A DNA stretch of 64,000 nt from Saprolegnia diclina VS20 (lineage: Eukaryota > Oomycota > Saprolegniomycetes > Saprolegniales > Saprolegniaceae): positions 77,080 to 141,079 of the forward strand of contig NW_008246100.1 in NCBI RefSeq assembly GCF_000281045.1. Direction: 5' to 3'. The translations under genes were made by a program, and so were the position numbers. Positions within the stretch are counted from its first letter, which is position 1, and each line of letters starts with the position of its first letter. Under the pieces are notes generated by a model. It was not told where the DNA came from. It ran no database searches and worked only from the letters and a program-made list of their open reading frames with translations. Shown piece by piece: positions 10,091 through 22,497 of the stretch.

Positions 10091-13000
10091 ATGCAGAGCC
10101 AGAGCGCGCTACTCTACACCCTCTTTTGGCTAGCGTGGTTGACGCAAGCTCAGCTATTGCCGCCCGTGCTGCCGCTGACGACCACGTCCCTCATGGCGAG
10201 TCCGTCCATGGTGTCTGTTGTCGAAGTTGCGCAGCTGTTGGAGTCACCGCCGCCTGGCTACAAGCTGGAAGCGTCAATGATTTGTCCTCACAGCCTCCTC
10301 CAAGGCGTCCAAGTCATTGCAATGACATCCGTGGCAAGTGTCAACCTCACCACCAATAACTCGGTTGACATCGGGGACCTCTCCGCTCTCGTTGGCGCCT
10401 TCTCGGCACCCTTTCAAATAGCGCTGGTATGGAGGGATACGTGGACGACATCACTGCCCATAAGCTTCAACTGTACCGTGCAAAGCTCGTTCGTACTTGG
10501 TAGCGTGCGAGCGACGTCAACAGCGACAGTGTTGGTGCTAGCAACGCTGGCGCCGAGCCTCCTCCGACTACCGCAAGCGGTGTGGAACGTCGAGCAAGGC
10601 GACGCGCCCCTTCAAATACCTCTCGCCGTCGCGACGCTGTCATCGCCATTTTGGCTGCAGCTCACGGGGCCGCTCAACTGGATCGCTCAGCTCGTGTGGC
10701 AAGACAACATCTCTGCCACGTCGGTACTTGTGCCTTTGGTGAGCCAGCGAACGTGCGCGGTTTTGCTGGCCCCGAACGGCAGCCTCAATGGGTCGCTTCT
10801 CGTGACACCAACCGCCACAGCTCTGGGGACGCTTCCTCTCTTGCTGCGGCTCACTGCGTACAGCACCGCCTGCCTTAGTGCCACAACGATCAGTACGTGC
10901 TTGGCGCTGCCGAGCCTTTACGATACAAGTGCCTATGCAGTATCGATCCATCGCCATGTACGCCTCGTCACGCCCGTTCTCACCAGCAACATGTCGTTTG
11001 TTGAAGCCACGGCAGGAGTCCCGACGGCCGTCGCGATTTCTGTCTCAAACTTTTCGACGGCGCAAGATGTGTCGTTAACGATGTCGCTGCCGACAGGCAT
11101 CTCGAGCTCGGGTGCGACGGGCGTCGTGCGTCAAATGCTTGTTCGGCAGAGTGTCCTCTGGAACTACGGTATCACGTGGACGTTTGATGGTGTACTCGCC
11201 ACCGCCACCGTCGTGCTAACGCTGCAGGCCGATGCCAGTTTCAGCGGGATTGCAGAGGTAGCGATTCATTCACAGCTGCGTGGCGTCCTCAAGCCTCTTT
11301 GCTAGGTGCCGATCGCTGTTTCAAGCTATGTGGCATCGTCGGGTCGCGCCAGTGTCGCGACGACGTCCGTGATGCTTTTGGTCTACGGCCGGACATTCTT
11401 CTCCCCACCGTGGCCCATGCCAGAGTCCGTGACCACATCTGGCAACGGTTCCCGCTTCGTGTCGGTGGCCATCCCACCTGCAGCGTCTGTTGCGCTCTGG
11501 GATCTCTCACATATGCAGTCGATCGAAATGGTGCGAGTATGAGAGTGACGAGCTACGAAAGAACTTATCGGCGTAGGTTGTTGCCAACGGTGTCGTCCTG
11601 CGCCCCGTGCTGCTGCCGACAACCGCGTCGATCGTGGGATTTACCATCCCCAGTGGCACCACGTCGGTCTTGCTCTGGCCGCGCGTGAATTTCACCGGCT
11701 ACGACACGCTCTTTTGGGCGTTCTACAACGATGTCAACAGCTTGCACTCGCTCTCGCGTTCGCGGCTCTTTGTCTCGCTGCAACTGATGCCTCCGACCCT
11801 TGACGCAAGTATCGCCGTCGTCGACCGCGCGCTCCACGTGACGCTGCAGAGCGCTGGGACGCAGGATGCGGATGTGTCATTTTTAGCTCGGCTTGTCATA
11901 CCGACAGTTGTGCCCGTCGTTGCGTGCAACGGGGTCTCGGTGGTCGCCGACACCGACTACCAAACATGTTTGTTTTTGAACCCAGTACCCGGTGCGACGC
12001 TGACGGTGATCATCGACGCGTCGTACGTCGGTATCTTTGGCCTTGCCGTCATGCTCACGACAACGAACGGTGTTCAAGTCTCGCCACCGGTGCAGCAACT
12101 GTTCAACGTGTCCATTCTGTTGCCGACGCCGCCAACCGCCACGCAATGGACCGCGACAACCGACGTATCGGTAGCGCTGCAGACGCCTGTGCTCAATATC
12201 AACAACACGGAAGCGTCCTCAGTGGAACTACAGCCCACTGACCCAGCCGTTGACGTCATCTACCAAGTGGTCGTATCGCAATCATTTGTCACGCCACCGC
12301 TAGGCAGTGAGGTGAATACGCTTGCGCCGGTGGCTCTCCAGTGGACTCGCTACGCCTACGGCACAACAACTCTGCAGCTGACATCGACCACCGTCGTCGT
12401 CTTGTGGAGCCATGCGGTCGCGGGCCAAATCGTGTCGAGCTCAGTGCACGTCCGGTCGCTCAACGTGTCGGTGTTACCTACCGCGCAAACACCGGTGCTG
12501 GCGGTTGTCGTCCCGCACAACGACTCGGTGTGGGGACCCTGGGCTCTCTACTCAAGCGACCCGCTCACATTTACCATCGCCGTCTCAGTGGTCGATCCGA
12601 CGACCACCGTTGTTTTAACATGGTCCTGCTCGGCCTGCGACCGCGTCGACTTGAACTCGACTATGGCACCCACCATCGCGTTTCCGAGCAGCTCGAATGC
12701 ACTTGTGCTGAACGTCGCTGCCTTTCTAAGCCCAAATGCCGTCGGTGCGAGCAACTTGACGGTGATAGCCACGGCCAACTGCTCGGGTGTCGCATTTATA
12801 CAAGAACTGCCCGTCACGTTTACGGTCTACCCCGTCGCTTCGCCGCCCGTACTACGCCTACAGACCCCTACAAGGGCCATTCTTGAGGGCGCCGCACTTG
12901 TACTACCCATGACTGTGCAAAACCACTCGATGATCGAGGTTGTTTCGGTTGCCTGCTCGATAATCCCTGCGGCAGCAAGTGCATCTGGTCCTCCAAAGTG

Positions 13001-16000
13001 GGACCTGACGTCGTCGACGCTGTCGGTGCAGCTCGTGCCGATCGGGAGCGGCGTCGTTGCTATCTCGTGCGTCGCCGTCGCCCAGATTGCAGCCTATAGT
13101 TATCCCCGCAGCATTGCCAACGCCAGCATCAGCACCTCGTTTCCTGTTCTTCCAGTGGCCCACGCGCCTCTTCTCACCGCAGCGCCGACGCAGTACACGC
13201 TCACGAGTCGCTTCATGCAGTTGCCGATTCTTTCGTCGAGCCTCGCGACCGCGCGGTCGCCAACCATCGACATTTGGCGCTTCCAGCTGCACGGCCAAGC
13301 CAGTATGTTTCAAGTCTGCTGCAACAGCTCGAACCTCAACATCGTGGCGTCGGCGACGAGCAACGGCATCGACACCTTTGACGTGCGGCCGAACGCGCCG
13401 TTGTACGTGGCAACGATCGGTGCCAACGACGGCGGATCGTTTTCGCTTCGGCTCAGCAGCACTAATGTCGTTCCGACGTCCAATACATCCGCGACAACAT
13501 CGGTCCTTGTCCAAGCCAACTTTGTCGGCAACAACCTCACCGTGTCCCCGATCGCTAGCAGCGAGGGCGATGTCGTGATGCTGACGCTGTCACTCTTTAC
13601 ACGCCCGCAGGCAACGCTTGGGATCTACGTGGTCTGCAACGACACGTCCCAGGTGGCGCCGCCGTCGGCCCAAGCCATGAGCCCCAGCACATATACGCCG
13701 ACAGTTGTCTACGCGATGCGGACGGCGCGCGATTTCGTCGACCGACCGACCGTGTACGTCCGCTGTCGCGTGCAGCTGTCAACGTCGGACCCGTGGTATG
13801 CCTACGTGCCGATGCCGTCCGTGGTCTTTACCATTGGTAATATTGATCGGTCGGCTCTGGTTCTTGTGGGCCCGACGCTCGGTGGCCGGCTCCAACTGGC
13901 CGTCGGCGTGGGTGGCGCCGGCGACGTCTTTACCGTCGCGCTGGCCACCATGCCGTCGGGACCGGTGGTTGTCTCGTTCAGCTCGAGCGGGCTCGTGACG
14001 ACGCCGACGACAGCCGTCTTCAGCAGTACCAACTGGAACTCGCCGCAGACCATCGTCGTTTCGGCGCCCGCCGGCCTTGCGCTGTCGACCAACCCGTTTC
14101 TCGCGTACGTCTCACCTTGTATGAAAGGCTCTAATGCTAAGGGCATGCGCTTGTTTAGGACACTCCAGGTGCAAAGCGCATCGTCGATGGATGTCAAGTA
14201 CGCTGCGTTGACGCCGTCAAGCGTGGCAGTGACCATCGTGGACGCACCCGACATGACGCCGCCACCGCGTCTCCTCTCGGCCATGTTTGCCGACTCGGGC
14301 GCGTCGTTGATCGTGACATTCTCACGGGCCGTCGATCTCTCGGGCTTTTCAGCGTCATCATTTGTCTGCGACCGCGTCTTTGAGACTGCGAGGTTTGGTC
14401 TCGGGCCCGTGTGCACCTGGACCACGACGAGTACAGTCGTGATAGGCCTCGGCCTCGGCGCCACTGTAGTTCCATTAGCACCCTGCACCGTTCTCGCCGG
14501 GCTCAAGTCGACGTCGACATCGACGCTGAGCATGGCGTCCATGACCGTGTCCGTGCAACCCCCGTTGAATGCGCCCGTACCTGTCGTGTCGATTGCAGGC
14601 GCGACCTCGCTCGGCGCCTGCGACGATCTGGTGCTGGACGCCACTGCAACTTCGGGATCGGGCGGGCGACCAATGGCGTGGCGATGGGCTTGTGTCGTCG
14701 AGCTGACGCAGCAGCCGTGCAACGGCTCGCTTGCGCAAATCAGTGCGTCGACGCAGGCGATTCGGGTGCCAGCGACCGAGCTCATCGTGGGCGTTGGCTA
14801 CCGCATTCACCTCAATTGCACCAACTACTTCGGGCTCTCGGGGGCGTCCACGCTACTCGTGACCAAGTCGACGAGTGCGCTGCCCTCCGTGTACATGGAC
14901 GGGCCGAGCGCGGTGCGTGTGGCCTACTCAAACCCAATTGTCTTGTCGGGCGTCGCGGTGGCCCCAACGTGCAATTCGAGTAGCTCGGATTCTGCAGCGC
15001 TGCAGTTGTCGTGGACGATTCGTGAAGCCGCAGCGCCGACGTCGACGAGTCGTAACCCGCGCCAGGTCATTTGGCCGGCGCGCAGCTTGCCACCTGGGAC
15101 TTACACCGTGTCCTTTCAAGCAGCGACCTCCAGTGGCGGTACCAATACGGCGATCGTAGCGCTTGAAATTGTTCGCTCGGGCCTCGTCGCAACCATCGTC
15201 GGCGGCTCCAGTCGCACAGTCGGGGCCGGCGTCGACCTGGTCCTGAACGGATCGTTGTCGCATGATCCCGATGCAGTTGGCTCGAATCCGCCGTTGACGT
15301 TCTTCTGGAACTGCACGAATCCCTCAACCGGCGCGTTACTGGCCTTGCTCAACGGCACGACACCGGTGGTCCCCAAGAGTTTTTTGGCAGTCGGCACGAC
15401 GCTTTTCGTGACGCTCACCGTGTCGGACGCCAACACGAACCGACAAGAGTCGACGTCGACGACCATTACTGTCGTTGCGGGGACGCCACCGATGGTGGAG
15501 ATTGCTCCGCTCAACCAAGCCAACTTGAATGCAAACTTCAAGATCCTCTTGCAAGGCAATGTGCGCAACAGCGTTGATCCGGCGCCCATCGGTGCATGGT
15601 CGGTGGCCAACGACGCCAGCGGGCAACTTGCGACGGCCTTTTTTGCCGTACCCAGCGTACATCGATTCTATGGAAAGCGAGGTCCAACGAGCGTGACATT
15701 AGACGTCGTGGACGATGGTGCTGCGGCCAGGCGCGCTAGAGCCGCAGAAAACATACACGTTCCTCTTTACCGGCGCCGATTCGCTCGGGCAAACTGCGAC
15801 CGCGTCGATGTCATTCACGACCAATGCGCTACCAACCAGCGGCTCGGTTCGCCGACGCCATGCCGTCTTTAGCTGAGGTTCATATTGCATAGGTGGCGGT
15901 GACGCCGACGTCGGGCGTTGCGCTCACCACGGTGTTCACGCTGACCAGTCGCAACTGGGTCGGCGTCGCCTTGCCCCTTCGCTTTGCCTTCAAGTACATT

Positions 16001-19000
16001 CGCGGTCTCCCTACTGACGTACGATGTCGTTTGTGAGTCAGGTTATCACATTGTGGTAGACGGGCGCGGTTGAAGTTCCTCTCTGCGAGTACTCACTGAC
16101 GACGTCATGGATCACGACTTTGCCGGCGGGTGTCAACGGGTCGGTGACGATCGTCGGGTACGTTGTCGATGTATTTGGCGCTGTCGCCAAAGAGTATGCA
16201 ACGATCCAAGTGGCCGCGCTCCCCACTGCATCGACGGTCGTTCTTTCACAAGCCACGTCCCTGGAAGCAAAAGCTTTGCACGACGATCCCAGCGCGGTGT
16301 TGAGCACCGCGACGCAGCTCGCTGCCGCGCTGCCCTCGGCAGTTGTCGACCCCAACGCTGTCTGCTCGACGACGGGCCAAGCAGTATGCTCGGGTCACGG
16401 TTCGTGCGCTCTGGATCCTCCCGCGTGCCATGCGACCGACGCCAACTGCGTCGCATCTTGCGTCTGTACCGCCAACTGGTATCATACGGTCTTGCGCCAC
16501 ATCGTTCGCGACTTGTCGATAGGTTTGCCCACGACTGCAGTGCATCGGCAGAGACGTTGCAGGCCCAGCAAGCCGCGCTCGGCTCCCTGCTCAACGCGGT
16601 GGCGACCGCGGCCTTGTCCATCAACCCCACCGTCGAAAGCCTCGAGCAGCAAAGTGCCGCGCTCTACAGCATCGCCGCCAACGCCGACCTTCTCTCGTCA
16701 AGCCAGGCAGCGCAGACCTTTGGTTTGTTGCTAGACGTGCTGGCACCGTCTTCCATGACGCTCTTGTCGTCGACAGCGCTTACCACGCTTGGCGGCACAA
16801 TCTCTAGCCTTCTCGAGCTCTCTGGAGCGACAATATTCACGGACAGCGCCTCGACCGTCGTTGATATGCTGGCGACAGCGCTCCTCGTCTCGGCTGTGCC
16901 TGGCGAGGCGCCGGCAACACTCGTGACTCCCAATTTGCGTCTCGCCGTGCGACGCGTACATCCGGCGTTGGCAGCGGCAGGAAGCACCTTGAGCGTGCCG
17001 CAAATGACTTCCCAAATCGCTCAACAAGCGGCTACGACAAGTCTCACCTTGCCCGCGGGGCTTCCGTTGGCATCGACTTGCACGCTAGCCATTGACACCC
17101 ACATGAAGCTCTTCCGACGCAACCTGTACGCATCGAGTGACAACGCATCCCTCACATCCGGTGTTCTTGGCATCGATATGTACTGCGACTATGCGACAAC
17201 ACCGGCTTCGGTCGCCAACCTCTCACGCCCGATGCAGATTCGCATGGCCAAGCTGCAGCCGCAGGTTGCGTACGCTCTCGCCGATCAATCTTAGAGCACT
17301 GGAATAGGTTCCATCGGTCGTTCCTTCTCGAGTGTCGGCGTCGTACAACTGTGTCGTTGGCAGCAACGAGACGATCGTCACGCCGTGCGCCGAGCCCACG
17401 ATATTGGCCTGCAACGGATCGGCCAACTATACGATTCAGTACACCTGTCCTCGTCGTCGCCACGTGCCGAGCTGTCAGTATTGGAATGCCTCGGTAACTC
17501 AACGCTTCTACACAATTGGGCGGTTCCAACGGTGGTCGTAGGCGCGGGCGTGGGCCTCCGACGGTTGTGTTGTCGTTGCCGACGACACGGACGCCATCAC
17601 TTGCAACTGCACGCACCTCACGGACTTTGGCACCCAGATTGTTGAAGCCTTTGACGCGGTCCAGCTCCAAGTTGTCGAGACGCTCAGTGTGCGCATTACG
17701 CCCGAGCTCATCGAGGCCAACGCTGCGGTTCCCATCACCCTCGGCGTCTTTTGCGGCCTGTACCTTCTCAGTTTGCACTTGTCGCTGCAGTGGGATGCCC
17801 ACGACGCACTGGTGTTTGCCAAAGAGCAGCGGCGCCGGCGCGACGACGCCCAGCACCTCTACGTGCCCCCGAAATTGTACGAACCACCGGAGTTCGTGGT
17901 CGCACCGACCCGCCGCGCGCGACTCCGCGCATTTTGCAAGAGCGTTTGGGCAGGTCTCAAGGACAACCACAAGGTGCTAGAGATGTTCTTCCACTACGAC
18001 CCGCACTACACGAGGTCAGTTCTTCCCTTTTGGCAAACAGAAGAAAGCACGATGAACTGTACGTAGACCCCAGCGCGTCATGGTGCTCTTCACAGCGGCC
18101 ATGAGTGAGCTGCTCATGAATGCGATCCTGTACAAGCTGCGCGCGCTCACGCCAAACGCGGGCACGACTGTGGTCAGTGGCACCGTCTCGTCCATCTGCA
18201 TGCTTCCCGTGACGATCGCGGTACATTGTCGTGTGGCTAGTAGAGGTATTCACTAGCTGCTAGTTCATCTTGCTGTTTAAAAAGTCGGGTGCGCGCGACC
18301 AGTACGTGCTGCGCCTCCAGCTCGAAGACGACACGACGATCGTTGAAGTTCAAGTCGACGCCTACGGGAACCCCGTCGACGAGTCGCAATACTGCATCCG
18401 CAAGCGCGACCACCAAGGTACTAACAACTACACATTCCTTTTGGGTCGCAACTCGGTTTTATATTGTCTTTTTCACAGAGCTCGCTGCGAATATACCGTC
18501 CCGCGACTTACAAATCGCGCTGTCGCATCTGCGACGCGTCGGTGTTCTCGAGGCCAACGGCATGCCAACGCTCGCCGGCCATGTGTCGATGGCCGTGCAT
18601 TCTCTCGTCTCCAACCGCGCGGACTCGGATGCTAGCGACGTTGTCGACGCCGGTGCAGCGCACGTTGCTCGGGTCATGCAGGACGCCCGGCGGTCGGCCA
18701 AAGTCGCCGTACAAGCGTCGACCGAGGACGAGGTGCCGGTGGTCGAGGTGGTTTCTGACGCGGCGCTGCCCATGCTCTTGGCCATGTGGGGGCAAAAGAC
18801 ACTGCACGCGCAGCTAACCAATGTCGAGCCCGCGGCCCTGTCTGAAGCGACGCTTCGCGCCGCCTCGCAACATTTGGAGGCAGCGGTAGCGCACATTGCT
18901 TCGCTGCCGGTGAAATCGCTCGGTCCGATTCCGGCAGACGAGGTGCGGGTCGCGCGGAGCCTTGTCGCATGGGCGCGCACGGTGCTCGCGAGCGCCGACG

Positions 19001-20571
19001 CGTACATTGAAGACGCGCAGGCCATGGTCCAGCGTATGGCGACTGCGGTCGAGAACGCCAAGCTCGAGCTCCTCGAAGCGCGCGCGCTTCTAACGCACCG
19101 CATTTCGTTCCGACGCCGGCTTGTGTTGCACCGCCGCTCGCGACGCTACTCGATCGACAAAGTGGCGCGCGTCCAGCGGGCAACGGCGATGCTCCAGTCG
19201 GTCGTGAAGCGCTTCAAGCAGAGCCGGGCGTACGCAGCGCACATCGAGCGCGAGGAGCGTCAGCGCATTGCGGCGCAAGAGCGAGAGATCGTACAGCACC
19301 TCCACGGACTAGCTCGGTACCGCAAGCGACTGCAGCTGTACCTCGAGGCGACCGAGGCCCGGCGACTGGCCGCGCTTCCTTTGCACGAGCGGCAGCGCTA
19401 CGAGGCCGAGCAAGCCAAGGTGCGGTCGCTCTCAGCGCCAGCGCGCGCGCTCTACAACACCATTTTGCGCCAAGAGGCGAGCCGCATCGAGGCGCCCGTT
19501 TTCCCGCCGTGGGTACACTATATTCTGTATGGCATGTGCGCCGGGGTCGCAGCGTTTGCTATTTACTTTGTGCTGCTTTTCTCGCTCCTCATTGGCGCCA
19601 ACGTTGCGCTACACTGGGTCGGGTCGGTCGTCGCCGGCTTGGTGCTCACGCACCTCGTGACCGAGCCCATCGGCATCCTTCTGCGCGTGGGCGTCTTGCC
19701 GCTGCTCGCCACCGTGCTTCTCAACAGCACAGGCATCTTCGAGATGCTCGGGGCCGAGACCGTGTCGTGGGGCGCGGCCGCCGCGGTCGGTGTCGCCGGC
19801 GTCACACGACTCACGCGCAAAGGTGCGCTTGTGCAGCCCGTCGACACGTCCAGCTTGGTCGTCTCGCCGATCCGCCCTGGCAAGGTCACGGCCCACGCGC
19901 TCCAGATGGTTCACGAACAACGGCGAAACGACGGCGCCGCCGACCCGTCGCCTGCCGAGTTGGCGGCCGAGATCGAGGCGGCCAGCGCAACTGCGTACAA
20001 GGCGCGCTGGACCGCGCATGTCTCTGGCGATGCAGAACCACCGGTCGCGATGCCACTTGTAGAGCCGCTGAGGCCCCGGTCGGGACCGCCGGTCGTGCAC
20101 GTGCCCGCCGCGGGTGGCGACACGGCGCTCTTTCCGGCGCAGATCCTCGTGTCGCCGGATCTACCCCTCGTGGCGCCCAGCGTAAGTGACGACAGCGTGC
20201 TCTGTCGCCTGGGGTGCGGCGCCAGAGTGCGCAGAATAAAGCTAGAGAGCCACGAGACGCACTTGTGCCCCGAACGACCGCTGGTCTGCCCGAGCTGCAA
20301 CGTGTCCATAGCCGCGGCGGTGCTTGCTTCCCACGAATGCCGGTCGACGCCCAAGCGACGAGGGCGACTGCCACCGCTCTCGCCAACCCTCTTGCCACCA
20401 CTGAACGACCATACCTTGCCCCCGCACCAACGCCATGACGACCTGCAACACCAAGCCCAGAACGGCCATGGAGCCGATCATGGCGTTCTCAGCATCGCTC
20501 GACAGACGTTGGCCGAGCGTCGCGACGTCACGGAAAAGATCGAGCGCATCTTGCACGACACCGCATGCTAG
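10091..20571 (+). CDS. giant REJ/EGF/GPS membrane protein (polycystin-1-like ectodomain) with C-terminal TRAF-type zinc finger
   Basis: The start ATG at 10091 opens a signal peptide (MQSQSALLYTLFWLAWLTQA). Exons 10091-11257, 11306-11530 and from 11577 onward join in frame across 46-48-nt introns. The ectodomain is rich in Ser, Thr, Val and N-glycosylation sites. REJ-type sequence runs through about 14240-16100, with typical LEPQKTYTFLFTGADSLG and TNALPTSG. An EGF-like Cys cluster lies near 16360-16480 (CSGHGSCALD). A GPS motif (CNCTHLTDFG, near 17605) precedes the first membrane helix (ITLGVFCGLYLLSLHLSL). A loop, a helix pair (MVLFTAAMSELLMNAILYK), a long coiled coil and three further helices (about 19500-19750) follow. 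The C-terminus has a TRAF-type Cys/His finger (CRLGCGARVRRIKLESHE, about 20200-20345). No polycystin channel block was seen. The total is near 3,200 residues. Treating it as one gene is an inference from continuous frame joins; the 3' terminal 60 codons are the least certain. Confidence 0.75.
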
Positions 20572-20973
20572 TAAGCGGCGTGTCGTCAGCAGCACGTGCT
20601 GCCACCTTGCCAGCTCACGCTCCAGGTATGGTCCGCCAGCCATCGCAGCCGCCGTTGCCAGCGCATGCAGCCGCGCTCGCCTTGCCTCGCCAGCAGGGCT
20701 ATCGCTGCGGGTCGACCATGCGCCATGCTCGGGGAGGTCGTCATCTTGCCTTGCAGGATCCAAGCTGCATGGTCCAGGGCAACGGTGAGCTTTTTCTGAA
20801 ATCTCCGTTTATAAAAATATGCAACGTACAATAATAATAATAAAAGGATCCAACAGTCACTTGATAATTGTATCAAGCGACATTAAATGCGCCACGAGCG
20901 GAAATAAAACCACCACTCGGCCACACTATCGCGCAGAGCAACCAGTCCGGAATTGAGCGACGAGGAGACGGAC

Positions 20974-21842
20974 ATGTGCTCGCGCTTGGACCTAGCGACG
21001 CTCCGCGTGCGGAAGGACCTGAACGAGGTAGACCGCTGGCGCCATGACGAGGCCTCACCCGCCATGTACTAGCTGGCCAAGGGCAAGTTCGCCGTCGAGC
21101 ATGCGACGACCCAGATCGAGTTCCCCGACGGCGTGGACAACCTGCTCCGTATCCTCATCACGATCGCGATCACGGACCATGCCAGCGCGTACGCCAATGG
21201 CGACTTCAAGTTTCGCATCGAGATCCCCAAGGCGTACCCGTTCCACGGTACATCATGCTGCGCCACCGCGGCTCATCGTCTCGACTCTTCTTCGTAGCGC
21301 CTGTCGTCTTTAGCCTCGACCGCATTTGGCACCCGAACATTGACCTGCATACGGGCCGCGTCATGTTTGCGATTCTCGGCAAGGACTGGCGTCCGGTCCT
21401 GAGCATCAATACGATCTTGCTTGGCCTTCAGGTGCATCTCTCGCCTTTCCTCGACCCGACCATTATCATATACGCACGTTAGCTCATCTTTATTGAACCC
21501 AGCATCGAGTTTCCCATGAATGAAGCGGCCGCGAATGCGTTCCGCCATAGTCCCCAGGCCTTTCGCCGCGATGTAGGCATGGCTTGTTCCATGCAAAAAC
21601 GCTGACGGCCAACGTAGGTGCAACTCACGCTCCAAGGTGGCATTCACTTTGGTCTGCTCTTTGCGCGCCACCCGCGCTACCGCAACGTCCACGGACCCCG
21701 GAAGCGCGGGCGTGGCCTCGAGCACGAGATTGAGCAAATGACAATCGTGTCGCCCGACTCGCACGGCGCCATGGACATGACGGACGTCGAGAACGACGAC
21801 GACCCGTACCCGCCGTCCACCAAGCGCCACCGGATGACGTAA
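20974..21842 (+). CDS. UBC12 (UBE2M)-like E2-fold protein lacking the catalytic cysteine
   Basis: Five exons. ATG 20974 gives MCSRLDLATLRVRKDLNE, which matches the UBC12 helix AAQLRIQKDINEL. A 45-nt intron with an in-frame stop follows. Next come the beta-sheet segment (FKFRIEIPKAYPFH), APVVFSLDRIWHPNIDL, then KDWRPVLSINTILLGLQ, IFIEPSIEFPMNEAAANAF and FRRD. This is collinear with NEDD8-conjugating UBC12 (HPNIDL, DWKPVLTINSIIYGLQ, FLEPNPEDPLNKEAAE). The HPN motif is kept, but the catalytic Cys of NVCLNIL is Met in RVMFAIL, so the protein cannot carry a thioester. The C-terminal 60 residues are an acidic, nuclear-looking extension (KRGRGLEHEIEQ, PSTKRHRMT) not found in UBC12. A role as a pseudo-E2 or scaffold is an inference. 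Confidence 0.85.
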
Positions 21843-22497
21843 GCGCCTAATTTATTCGTGCCCGCCGTGGCCATGCTTTGTCCGTGGCGCCGCCCGCACC
21901 GAGTTCTCCCGGAACGAATTCTCGCAAGTCTAGAAGAACCCAACCTCATCGTTGCCACGCGAGCGAGGGCGACGCATTATTGATCGGCAGAGCTGCTGCG
22001 AATGGAAGGAGCTGGGAAAGCAGTGATAGTCCATGGTTCTCAAGGGATATAATAACTATATCCCTTGATGGTTCTCGTCCAAGGATCTCGTCATCGACAG
22101 ACACTTCGGTAATATAGTCCTTCGTCACTGGGTTCAAGTTGGGTGGGTTTAGCCAAACTGTCGAGCGAGGAAGCCTAGCGAGGTTTCCGGTGGCATCGAG
22201 TTAGGGAGCGCTACGCAGGATAGTAGAGCTTGGGGCAAGAAGTGCCAAGGCTTGCTTGGTATCTCTCTGTGGCTGTCGAGATGCTGTGCGAAGCTGCTCG
22301 GACCCGCCAATATAACACTATTCCGTCCAATGCACTTAAATCGTGTGGGCATAGAAATTCGTGAATAGTGAATGTTTTCCGGATTGTATCCGGAAGCGGA
22401 CTTGCGGCAATCCTCAGTCAAGAAGGAAGCGCAAGGTCGACGATGGACATGGCGTGGGGCGACAACTCGTGTACGTGGCAGGCGCATGCGATGGAAC
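21843..22497. other. intergenic, with a short perfect hairpin
   Basis: About 655 bp between the UBC12-like gene and the RagC gene. It holds the hairpin at 22040-22068. No coding signal was seen in the small frames here. Confidence 0.5.
22040..22068. repeat. 12-bp perfect inverted repeat with 5-nt loop
   Basis: Arms tcaagggatata (22040-22051) and tatatcccttga (22057-22068) flank the loop ataac. The arms are AT-rich and lie between genes. No function is known. Confidence 0.8.

Noticed and set aside
20242-20763. 173-codon minus-strand frame overlapping the 3' end of the REJ gene
   Set aside because: Composition is plausible (ALDLFRDVATLGQRLSS), but the plus strand is open with a zinc finger across most of it and no family was recognised for the minus frame. 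Left open as a minor possibility.
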